A DNA stretch of 64,000 bases from Streptosporangium canum (GTDB lineage Bacteria; Actinomycetota; Actinomycetes; Streptosporangiales; Streptosporangiaceae), in NCBI RefSeq assembly GCF_900113865.1, contig NZ_FOQY01000006.1, positions 260,041 to 324,040 of the forward strand. Reading direction: 5' to 3'. The stretch's first letter is position 1. The number at the start of each line of letters is the position of its first letter. Made by a program: the position numbers and the translations under genes. The notes beneath the pieces were generated by a model. That model was not told where the DNA came from and made no database searches. It worked only from the letters and a program-made list of their open reading frames with translations. Of this stretch, positions 47,301 to 54,073 are shown one piece after another.

Positions 47301-47638
47301 AGAACAGCACGGAGCTGCCCCTGCCGATCTCCGTCGTCCGCTTCTCCCCCGCGCTGGACGCCCGCAACGCCGTGCCGGGCGGCAGGCCGTACGGCGTGCC
47401 GGTCAGCGTGCGGCCGCAGGCCGGCTCCGGCGCGGGTGCGTCCCGTGACCTCACCGTCGAGGTCTCCTACGACGACGGCGCCACCTGGAGCCCGGCGCCG
47501 GTGCTGCGGGGCCAGGCCATGGTGCGGCACCCGGCCGGTGAGGGTCATGTCTCCCTGCGCGCCAGGTCCGCCGACAGTGCGGGCAACACGGTCGAGCAGA
47601 CCGTGATCCGCGCCTACCGGTTCGCGCCCCGGAGCTGA
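44333..47638 (+). CDS. large secreted subtilisin-like protease (S8)
   Basis: A 1101-aa exported protease. Signal peptide: RRRATSALVAGALVAALAGPQAAGA. It is followed by an Ala/Gly-rich stretch and a propeptide opening with VTLITGDRVTV. The catalytic triad is Asp240 (AVLDTGVDATHPDL), His272 (SGHGTHIAS) and Ser442 (NGTSMATPHVVGAAAVL). After the protease domain come about 600 residues of beta-rich, probably binding or stabilising domains. ATG 44333 has GGAAG just upstream. It could degrade external protein for nutrition. Confidence 0.93.
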   Translation: MTNRRRATSALVAGALVAALAGPQAAGAASEPEPAGAAGRAEAAGAAGRVSAPVAVTLITGDRVTVTGSGHGTVIERGEGREGISFVTDDQNGRLRVFPSDALAPLREGRLDPRLFDVTALIEYGYDRRDDLPLLVTHSGPADGPAARSGLRSVMAASGAQVTRELPAVDGLAVRAPEKDRTGFWNGVAGGGRALAGGTAKVWLDGLRKPALDVSVKQIGAPTAWESGHTGTGVKVAVLDTGVDATHPDLADRVSAQANFTEAPDAVDRSGHGTHIASTIAGSGAASDGRYRGVAPGATILAGKVCESVCQESAVLAGMQWAGEQGAKVANLSLGATDTPETDPLELAVETLTERYGTLFVISAGNTGAERSVESPASAAAALAVGAVTKSDELAEFSSRGPRLGDSALKPEITAPGVDITAARSKDAPGGGGSYVAMNGTSMATPHVVGAAAVLAGQHPDWTAGTLKAALMGSARPNPAHGVFEQGAGRVDVARATAQQVTAEPGGLGFGLQEWPHDDDKPITRKVTYRNTGASPVTLELSIGDQGGTGSFTVTPRTVTVPAGGQADVSVTADTAEAPVGNIGGYLVASGDGGLSVSTPLAAENEKETYALTLRHSGRDGGPATRYLTTLRQAGDWKEISLREPGDGSVTLRLPKGRWVVKSSLFDGEHATHLIHPGLDLTGAQTLELDARLGRPVSVTVPNPSAVQLDAQVTYSDELSTRTFVSGRFENMATAQLGPDRTYDNVTTGIGGVWAQAGADGGTDDSPRTYRLAWFHSGGMVTGFQRRVADRDLAAIHADYAAHLPGVQRRAGSASSGDARMSIHLAPVRFTTPSVHTDYVNADGGIRWRHFFWEDGPGGEETFFESPLTSYIPGRGYRESWNRGVFGPTLPPVGEDFGGLTRTGDTIRVNVPMYGDGAGRAGRAATAKARTALYSDGRLIGERPALGGKGFAVPAGAAGYRVVVEADRRAPATLSTRISTVWTFRSEHVENSTELPLPISVVRFSPALDARNAVPGGRPYGVPVSVRPQAGSGAGASRDLTVEVSYDDGATWSPAPVLRGQAMVRHPAGEGHVSLRARSADSAGNTVEQTVIRAYRFAPRS

Positions 47639-47955
47639 CCTGTGGGCCGGAGACGGCCGTGGCCGGTCCCGCGGGGGCGGGCCGGCCGTTCAGGTGCGAC
47701 GCGATTCCGCTGCAACTTGATTCAGGTGCAAAGGGAAAAAGATACCCTCCGGGGTCGGCCAGGTGCATACTGGAGCGATTCGCCGATCACGGCGGTATGT
47801 TCCTCTCCGGAATATGACAAGGTGACGCCCCGATCCGGCTTGTCCAGCCGCTGTCCCATGGGAGCGGTGAGCACGAGGAGATCGAGCGGGCACCGTGCCG
47901 ACCGGAGCACCCCCTGGACACCGACAGCCCTCAGGGCACGTGGAGATCGTCAACA
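47639..47955 (+). promoter_or_regulatory. intergenic region: hairpin after protease gene, promoter for RDD gene
   Basis: No gene. GGCCGGTCCCGC (47661-47672) and GCGGGCCGGCC (47677-47687) form a stem with one bulged base, a likely terminator for the protease gene. Further on, TTGATT with GATACC about 18 bases later, and TGCATACT near 47763, are possible promoter boxes for the RDD gene; I cannot choose between them. Confidence 0.4.
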
Positions 47956-48531
47956 ATGACCGCTGAACCCCCCAACCACGGCGCGTACGGACAGGCCCCC
48001 TACGGATCCGTCCCTCCCGCTCCCCCCGTCCTGGCCGTCTGGTGGGAGCGTCTCGTCGCCCGCCTGATCGACTCCATCATCCTGGGCGTCGTCGTCATGG
48101 TGATCATCACCCCGATCATCGCCGGGGCGTTCACCACCACCGAGAAGGTCACCCTGCTCGGTACCACCGTCGAGGTGCCGGTCACCTCGTTCCTCGGGCT
48201 GCTGATCTCAGCCATCGTGGGATTCCTGATCTACTCGGCCTACGAGTACTTCCAGATCACCCGTGACGGGCAGACCCTCGGCAAGAAGATCATGAAGATC
48301 CGCATCACCACCGTGGGCGCGGGTCTCCAGGGCGGCCTGGACTCGCAGAGCGCCCTCAAGCGGATCGGCGTGCTCTACGGGCCGCAGCTGCTCGGCTTCC
48401 AGACGTTCCTCAACCTCATCGGCTCCATCTTCAGCCTGGTGAACGTCCTGTGGCAGTTCTGGGACAAGCCGCTCCAGCAGTGCCTGCACGACAAGGTGGC
48501 CAACACCGTCGTCGTGAAGATGCCCCGCTGA
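47956..48531 (+). CDS. RDD family membrane protein
   Basis: A 191-aa protein. A Pro/Tyr/Gly-rich N-terminus of 25 residues precedes the RDD domain: VWWERLVARLIDSIILGVVVMVIITPII with the Arg and Asp of the family name, a second helix (FLGLLISAIVGFLIYSAYEY), then RDGQTLGKKIMKIRI, and a third helix. It ends QQCLHDKVANTVVVK, the third conserved Asp. RDD proteins may move small compounds or ions; function here is unknown. ATG 47956 is not preceded by a strong ribosome site. The gene is alone. Confidence 0.88.
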   Translation: MTAEPPNHGAYGQAPYGSVPPAPPVLAVWWERLVARLIDSIILGVVVMVIITPIIAGAFTTTEKVTLLGTTVEVPVTSFLGLLISAIVGFLIYSAYEYFQITRDGQTLGKKIMKIRITTVGAGLQGGLDSQSALKRIGVLYGPQLLGFQTFLNLIGSIFSLVNVLWQFWDKPLQQCLHDKVANTVVVKMPR

Positions 48532-48570
48532 CCACCTGACCCGCAGGCCTGGCCTCTCTCCGTGAGAGGT

Positions 48571-48609
48571 TCCCGTTCCCGTACGGCACCCGCTCGTACG
48601 GGAACGGGA
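48571..48609. terminator. bidirectional 15-bp hairpin terminator
   Basis: TCCCGTTCCCGTACG (48571-48585) pairs perfectly with CGTACGGGAACGGGA (48595-48609), 9-base loop, between the convergent RDD and serine hydrolase genes. Confidence 0.75.
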
Positions 48610-48650
48610 GGCTCAGCGCGACACCGCCAGGCCGGCCACGGAGCGTGCGG

Positions 48651-49988
48651 CTATCGCTTGACCAGGACCTGCTGGGTCGGGAAGGGCGTGAGCGGCCGCC
48701 CGTCCTTCGCCAGGGACGCGGCGGGCCCGCACAGGGCCTGGAGCATGTGGTCCCCGAGCGCGAAGTCGATCGCGTGGGGCTGGAGAACGCCGTTCTCGTC
48801 GAACCGCTGATACTTCATCAGGTTTATCCCCAAGGAGAGCTGTCGGCGGCCGTCCGGGCTGGACAGCGAGAACGTGCCCATCCCGAACACCCCTCCGTCG
48901 TGGCCCCAGAACCGGCCGCACGGCAGGTCCTGGGCGTAGAGGCCGAGCCCGTAGTTCATCACGACGTTGCCCTGGCCGTCGGTGACCGGCACCGTGGTCT
49001 GCATCTGGGCGAGCTGCGCGGAGCCGAGGAGCCTGCCGCCCAGCAGCGCCCGGTAGAACCGGTTGAGGTCGTCCATCGTCGAGACGACCGCGCCCGCCGT
49101 GCCCGCCCAGGACATGTCGTAGACGCTGTAGTCGCGCGGCGGGTCGATGTAGCCGTAGAACGACTCGTAGGCCTTGGAGTGCGGCCCGGGGATCAGCGGC
49201 GTGCGCGGGAAGGAGGTGTCACGCAGCCCGGCCTTGCGGATCACGTGCCGGGTGATGTACGGCTCGGCGGCGGCGCCGGTCACCTTCTCCAGCAGCAGGC
49301 CGACGATGATGTAGTTGGTGTTGGAGTAGGACCAGTTCTGTCCCGGCTCCCCCGTGGACGGCGCCTCCAGGCCGAACCCCACCAGCTCCTCGGGGGAGAA
49401 GTCGCGGAAGCGGTTGTCGTCCAGGCTGGCGGTGGAGCCCTGCTGGAACGAGGGGAAGGCGCCGGAGATGTAGTCGCCGATGCCACTGGTGTGGTTGAGC
49501 AGCGTCCGCACCGTGATCTTCTGGCCGCGCTCCCCCGGGATCAGCTCGGGCAGGTAGCGCGCGACGGGCGCGTCCAGCTCGATCTTCCCCCGTTCGACCT
49601 GCTGGAGGAGCGCGACCGCGGTGAAGGTCTTGGTGATGCTGCCGACCCGGTGGAGCATCCGGGGGTGGACCGGCCGCTTGGTGCGCACGTCGGCGACCCC
49701 GGCAGCCCCGCTCCAGTCCGTGTCGGCGTCCCGCACGGCGGAGTAGGCGCCGTACATCCCGGCCTCGTGGATCGCGTCGAGGCCGCGCCGGAGCGCCTCA
49801 CGGTCGAGTCCGGCCGGCGCCGCCGCCTGCGCGGGGCCGGCCGTCGCGGCGGGGTCGGCCGGTACGGCGGCCCAGGTGGCGGGTGCGGCGGCCCAGGTGG
49901 CGGGTGCGGCGGCCCAGGTCACGAGCACAGCGCTCAGCCCGAGTCCGGCGATCGTCCGTCCACGGTGGTGGGGTCGCGCGAGAGTCAT
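48651..49988 (-). CDS. secreted serine hydrolase, class C beta-lactamase/DD-peptidase fold
   Basis: A 445-aa exported enzyme. The signal region (RTIAGLGLSAVLVTWAAAPA) contains a 21-base tandem repeat giving ATWAAAP copies. The catalytic domain has SxxK in VGSITKTFTAVALLQQ, the Tyr-x-Asn motif in WSYSNTNYIIVGLLLEKVTG, and HDGGVFGMG in place of the KTG box. Such proteins are D-alanyl-D-alanine carboxypeptidases, esterases or peptidases more often than drug-destroying lactamases. GTG or ATG at 49988. A hairpin terminator follows. Confidence 0.9.
   Translation of the reverse strand: MTLARPHHRGRTIAGLGLSAVLVTWAAAPATWAAAPATWAAVPADPAATAGPAQAAAPAGLDREALRRGLDAIHEAGMYGAYSAVRDADTDWSGAAGVADVRTKRPVHPRMLHRVGSITKTFTAVALLQQVERGKIELDAPVARYLPELIPGERGQKITVRTLLNHTSGIGDYISGAFPSFQQGSTASLDDNRFRDFSPEELVGFGLEAPSTGEPGQNWSYSNTNYIIVGLLLEKVTGAAAEPYITRHVIRKAGLRDTSFPRTPLIPGPHSKAYESFYGYIDPPRDYSVYDMSWAGTAGAVVSTMDDLNRFYRALLGGRLLGSAQLAQMQTTVPVTDGQGNVVMNYGLGLYAQDLPCGRFWGHDGGVFGMGTFSLSSPDGRRQLSLGINLMKYQRFDENGVLQPHAIDFALGDHMLQALCGPAASLAKDGRPLTPFPTQQVLVKR
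49864..49926 (-). repeat. 21-bp tandem repeat in signal-peptide region
   Basis: Three consecutive 21-base units (49864, 49885, 49906), the first two nearly identical, encode repeats of ATWAAAP at the signal-peptide cleavage region of the serine hydrolase. 21 is a multiple of three, so copy changes keep the frame and only alter signal length. Confidence 0.8.
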
Positions 49989-50147
49989 CGCCCGTCAGCT
50001 CCTCAGGTCCGGAAGAATACGACATGACGATCATCGCAATCCGGTCCCGGCCCGCCCTCCTCTCTCTGGATGATCCGGCCGTCATCCGCCGGTACGAAGC
50101 CGCCTCGATGTCACATGACAACCGTCATCCATCCGGCATGACAGCCA

Positions 50148-51125
50148 TCACCGGACGGCCACCGGGGAGGACGCCCCGCGCACCAGCGGCGCCGGGGCGC
50201 CGGAGCCGTCGGCGGGGACCGACCAGACGTCCCCTCCCCTGGCGTAGGCCACCGTGCGCTCGTCGAGCCAGACCACCTGGTCGTCGACGCTGGCGGGCTC
50301 GGCCAGCGGCGTCTCCCGCATGGTGGTCAGGTCCAGTAGGTGCAGGCGCCACATCCGGTCGGGGTCGGCGGAGACGCGCTTCTTGAACACCAGGCGGGTC
50401 CCGTCGGGGGAGAGCGACGGGCACTCGGCGTTCTCCCTGAGCGTGCGGGCCTGCCATCTGCCGTAGTCGCCCTCGACGAGGTAGGTCTTCCCCTTCGTGG
50501 CCACGGTCGCGTAGAACCGGTTGTCGTCGGCGGCGAAGGTGACCCCCCAGTAGTTCACGTCGGCGGCGTGGTAGCGGCGGCCGTTCAGGGTCAGGGGGAT
50601 GTCCTCGATGTTGGTCACCGCGTAGCCGGTGCGGGTGTCCAGGATCCCGGTCCAGGTGGAGAAGCCGCCCTCGCTGTAGGAGTCGCCGGTGACAAACACC
50701 GTCCACGACGCCATCCGGCCGCTCTGCGACATCCTGGCCCGGTTGGGGATGCCGGCCAGCTTGATCCGGCGGGTCTCCCGCATCGAGCGGTCGAGGATCA
50801 CCGCGTGTGTGGTGGCCACCGGTCCCGGCCGGGCCACCAGGCAGATCGAGGTCCCGCCGCCCGTGGAGAAGCGGTCGCAGGCCAGGCCGCTGCCGGTGGG
50901 CGCGGCGGAGGTGTCCGCCAGCGGTACCCCGGCGACCCGGCCGGCCGCCGTACGGAACATCAGCTGCCCGGGACGGAGCACGCCGCCCTGCCCCGCCTGG
51001 GCCGTCTGCCCCGCCTGGGCCGGGACGGGGTCGCGGCGCGCGGCCCAGGCCGCGTAGCCGGCCGCCGCGCCGCCGAGGACCGCGAGGGCGGCCAGCAGCA
51101 CCAGCAGGCGCCGTACCGGGGTCAT
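50148..51125 (-). CDS. membrane-anchored beta-propeller (TolB/PD40-like) protein
   Basis: A 325-aa protein with an N-terminal anchor helix (RRLLVLLAALAVLGGAAAGYAAW) and an extracellular part of repeated four-strand blades, such as WTGILDTRTGYAVTNIEDIPLTL, ARTLRENAECPSLSPDGTRLVFKKR and VVWLDERTVAYARGGDVWSVPADGSG. The SPDGTRLVF pattern is the TolB/PD40 blade motif. No catalytic residues seen; binding role likely. ATG 51125 has GGGGAGG upstream; the frame's longer start is not convincing. It follows the MFS gene on the same strand. Confidence 0.75.
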   Translation of the reverse strand: MTPVRRLLVLLAALAVLGGAAAGYAAWAARRDPVPAQAGQTAQAGQGGVLRPGQLMFRTAAGRVAGVPLADTSAAPTGSGLACDRFSTGGGTSICLVARPGPVATTHAVILDRSMRETRRIKLAGIPNRARMSQSGRMASWTVFVTGDSYSEGGFSTWTGILDTRTGYAVTNIEDIPLTLNGRRYHAADVNYWGVTFAADDNRFYATVATKGKTYLVEGDYGRWQARTLRENAECPSLSPDGTRLVFKKRVSADPDRMWRLHLLDLTTMRETPLAEPASVDDQVVWLDERTVAYARGGDVWSVPADGSGAPAPLVRGASSPVAVR

Positions 51126-51228
51126 GGACGCCTCCCCGTCACCGGCCGGAGACCGGATGCCCGCCTCCCGGTCACCGTCATGGTCATGATCTCCTCCTTG
51201 GCGCCGGGCGCCCACGTCATCGGCGGGG

Positions 51229-52449
51229 TCACGCGTGCCTCCGTACGACGGACCAGGCGCCGAGCACGCACACCGCGAGCCCGGCGGCCATGGCGGCGAG
51301 TCCCTGCGTGCTCCCCCACATCGTCCAGACGGCGCCGAACAGGACCGAGGAGAACAGCCGGGCGGTCGCCTGGCCGGTCTGGAGCAGGGCCAGGCCGCTG
51401 GTACGCAGGTGGGCGGGGAGCATCGGCCCCGCCACGGCCATCAGCACGCCGTCGGTCGCGGCGTAGAAGACCCCCTGCAGGGCCAGCACCGCGACGAGCC
51501 ACCCCGGCCCGATGAGCACGAGGTAGGCGGCGATCAGCGCCACGTGCCCGGCCAGGAAGACCGGGATCCGGCCCACCCGGTCGGCGAGGCGGCCGACGGG
51601 CACGGCCAGCAGGAGGTAGACGGCGGCCGTGCCGATCGGCAGCAGCGGGAAGTACTCGGCGCCGAACCCGCCGCGCTTCTGCAGGAGCAGGTAGACGAAC
51701 GCGTCGCTGAGCGTGACCAGGCCCAGGGCCGCGGCCACCACGCACACCCGCCGGAACGCCGCCTCGCGCAGCAGCCCGAAGGCCGCGCGCGGCGAGGTCG
51801 CCGACCGCGGGCCCGGTAGCGGCATGCGCTGGTCGCGGACGTACATGACCATGAGCAGCACGCCGAGCACGGCCACGCAGAAGCTGACCACGAACACCGC
51901 GTCGTAGGCTCCCCCGGTGCCCATCAGGACGGCGAACGCCACCAGCGGGCCGAGCAGCGCGCCGAAGGTGTCCATGGCGCGGTGCACGCCGAACGCCTGC
52001 CCGAGCCCGTCCGGCGGGACGCTCAGCGAGATCAGCGCGTCACGCGGAGCCGTCCGCAGCCCCTTGCCGGTCCGGTCCACGGCGATCACCGCGCCCAGCG
52101 CCGCGACCGAACCGCCGGCCGCGAGCAGGGCCGGCTTGCAGAGCGCCGACAGCCCGTATCCGACGCCTGCGACCAGTTTGCGGCGCTGCCACCGGTCGGC
52201 GAGGTTTCCGCCGGCCAGGCGGACCAGCGCCGTCACCCCGAAGGAGAGCCCGTCCAGCAGGCCGAACTGCAGCAGGTTGAGTCCGAGGGAGAGCGTCAGG
52301 TAGAGCGGGAGCACTGCCGTGACCATCTCCGAGGAGATGTCGGTGACCAGGCTGACCGTCCCGAGCGCGAGCACGTTCCCGGGGACCGCCCAGGAGAGCC
52401 GGGACCGCGGACGTGCTCCGTCCGCGGCCCGGCTTGCCGAGATGTACAT
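51229..52449 (-). CDS. major facilitator superfamily transporter
   Basis: A 406-aa membrane protein with twelve predicted helices. MFS signatures are GGNLADRWQRRKLVAGVGYG between helices 2 and 3 and VGRLADRVGRIPVFLAGHVA in the second half. It resembles drug/proton antiporters with the GFGAEYFPLLPIGTAAVYL section of the YjiJ/YcaD sort. ATG 52449 is directly next to the stop of the metallophosphoesterase gene, so the two are co-translated. Substrate unknown; phosphate-free products of the enzyme are possible, by context only. Confidence 0.88.
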   Translation of the reverse strand: MYISASRAADGARPRSRLSWAVPGNVLALGTVSLVTDISSEMVTAVLPLYLTLSLGLNLLQFGLLDGLSFGVTALVRLAGGNLADRWQRRKLVAGVGYGLSALCKPALLAAGGSVAALGAVIAVDRTGKGLRTAPRDALISLSVPPDGLGQAFGVHRAMDTFGALLGPLVAFAVLMGTGGAYDAVFVVSFCVAVLGVLLMVMYVRDQRMPLPGPRSATSPRAAFGLLREAAFRRVCVVAAALGLVTLSDAFVYLLLQKRGGFGAEYFPLLPIGTAAVYLLLAVPVGRLADRVGRIPVFLAGHVALIAAYLVLIGPGWLVAVLALQGVFYAATDGVLMAVAGPMLPAHLRTSGLALLQTGQATARLFSSVLFGAVWTMWGSTQGLAAMAAGLAVCVLGAWSVVRRHA

Positions 52450-53808
52450 CTAGTGGCAGGTGTAGGTGGGGCTGGTGTCCTTGACCGCGCCGTCGGTCCC
52501 GATGAGCTCCGAGGAGAACGTGCCGGGGCCGAACTTCAGCTTGAGCACGCCGTAGACGTCCTGCAGCCGCTTCTGGCTGTTGGGCTGGACGTTCTCGATG
52601 TTGTACGGCGAGGCGCCGCCCATGCCGCCGAGGATCTCCACCATGCCGTTGGGGTCGGCCTGGGCGTCGGGGTTCTGCGGGGCGAACCGCTCGTAGTGGT
52701 GGTCGTGGCCGTTGAGCACCAGGTCGGCGCGGGCGTCGTAGAGGATCTTCCAGACCGGCTTGCTCACCGGGTCGTTGCCGTGCTCACCGGAGCTGAACAG
52801 CGGGTGGTGCCAGTAGGCGGCGACGCAGCCCTTGGTGTTCGCGGCCAGGTCGGCCTTGAGCCAGTTGATCTGGGCCGTCTGGTCGAAGTAGTTGGAGTCG
52901 AGGGCGACGAAGTGCCAGTTGCCCCGGTCGTAGCTGTAGTAGGTCTTGCCCTGCGGGGTGGCGATGGAGCCGAAGTAGCCCTTGTATCCGGCGTAGGTCC
53001 CGGCCGGGTCGTAGGTCTCGTGGTTGCCGGCGACCGGGCGTGTCTTGCTCTTGAACTTGCCCCAGGTCTTGTCGTAGTAGTTCTGGAAGTCCGAGAGCCG
53101 GGCGTCGTCGTACTGGTTGTCGCCCATGGTGATGACGAACTCGGGGTTCATCGCCTGGACCTGCGCCGCCGTCTTGGGATGGGCGCAGGAGCTGGAGCTC
53201 GCGGTGCACTGGGCGGCGATGTCACCGGCCGCCGCGACGACGAAGGAGTCGCCCGGGGGCACGGTCGGGGTCACCGTCGGGGTCGGGCTGGGCGTGCTGG
53301 TGCCGCCGCCGAACACCTGGAACTCGTACAGGGAGTAGCCGTACTCGGTGCCCCTGGCGGTGCCGTACATGCGGACGTAGCGCCCGGAGCCCGACAGGCC
53401 CGTCAGGTCGTCCTCGCCGCCGTCTCCGCTGCTCGTGGAGTAGACGGTCGTCCAGGTGGCGGCGTCGGCGGAGACCTGGATCTTGTAGGCCTCGCCGTAC
53501 GCCGCCTCCCAGAACAGCTTGACCCGGGAGATCGGGGAGACCGCGCCCAGGTCGACGCGGATCCACTGCGGGTCGCTGCCCTCCAGGGAGGCCCAGCGGG
53601 TGGAGGTGAGGTTGCCGTCGACCGCCTTGCCCGAGCTGTAGGAGGTGCCCTCCTTGGAGGAGGAGGCGGCGGGCTTGCCCTGCGACAGCAGGGTCTCGGC
53701 CGCTTCGGCGCGGCCGGTGGCGACGAGGACTCCGGCGAGAAGGGCGGCGAGCGCCGCGAGGACCGGCAGGAGGCGGTGGGGGACGGATCGGGGCGTCGTT
53801 GAAGACAC
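52450..53808 (-). CDS. secreted metallophosphoesterase with F5/8 type C (discoidin) domain
   Basis: A 452-aa exported protein. Signal peptide HRLLPVLAALAALLAGVLVATGRAEA; discoidin domain (residues about 40-175: GKPAASSSKEGTSYSSGKAVDGNLTSTRWAS ... RYVRMYGTARGTEYGYSLYEFQVFG) for carbohydrate or surface binding; Ser/Thr/Pro linker; then the phosphoesterase with AAAGDIA, TMGDNQYDDA, VAGNHE, YWHHPLF and NGHDHHYER metal-binding motifs. GTG 53808 follows AGGAGA. A palindromic operator and a TTGACA box lie upstream. Likely acts on phosphorylated polymers outside the cell. Confidence 0.9.
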   Translation of the reverse strand: MSSTTPRSVPHRLLPVLAALAALLAGVLVATGRAEAAETLLSQGKPAASSSKEGTSYSSGKAVDGNLTSTRWASLEGSDPQWIRVDLGAVSPISRVKLFWEAAYGEAYKIQVSADAATWTTVYSTSSGDGGEDDLTGLSGSGRYVRMYGTARGTEYGYSLYEFQVFGGGTSTPSPTPTVTPTVPPGDSFVVAAAGDIAAQCTASSSSCAHPKTAAQVQAMNPEFVITMGDNQYDDARLSDFQNYYDKTWGKFKSKTRPVAGNHETYDPAGTYAGYKGYFGSIATPQGKTYYSYDRGNWHFVALDSNYFDQTAQINWLKADLAANTKGCVAAYWHHPLFSSGEHGNDPVSKPVWKILYDARADLVLNGHDHHYERFAPQNPDAQADPNGMVEILGGMGGASPYNIENVQPNSQKRLQDVYGVLKLKFGPGTFSSELIGTDGAVKDTSPTYTCH

Positions 53809-53951
53809 GTGCTGTCTCCTGGGGGGGTGAGAGACGGAGATCACGGCGTCGACCGCGACGCCGTGCGACACGCGGCCGGGGCAGCACATCTCTCACTGAG
53901 CGCGTCACGCCCCCGGGAGGACGCCGCGCCAAGCCGCTCACCGGCATACTG

Positions 53952-54001
53952 GCAAGCGGCCGGGCACGATGTCAACGGAAGTTAGGAAGGTTTCCTAACT
54001 T
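53952..54001 (-). promoter_or_regulatory. palindromic operator next to TTGACA promoter
   Basis: AAGTTAGGAA (53979-53988) and TTCCTAACTT (53992-54001) form a perfect 10-bp dyad with a 3-base centre. Three bases further on, in the minus direction, is TTGACA (53970-53975), with CAGTAT 18 bases later as -10. A dyad at this place could bind an activator or repressor. Similar TTAGGAAA...TTTCCTAA dyads precede genes of secreted carbohydrate-active proteins in actinomycetes (from memory). Confidence 0.6.
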
Positions 54002-54073
54002 GTCTCCGATCGTCAAACGCCGCGACAGGCCGGACACTTGTCCCCGATCGTCAGGCGCCGAGACAGGCCGGGC
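53998..54073. repeat. 38-bp direct duplication of the dnaE 3' end
   Basis: The segment starting ACTTGTCTCCGATCGTCA (53998) repeats after 38 bases as ACTTGTCCCCGATCGTCA (54036) with only a few mismatches over the whole unit. The second copy contains the last codons and stop of dnaE; the first lies outside the gene, adjoining the operator palindrome. Confidence 0.8.
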
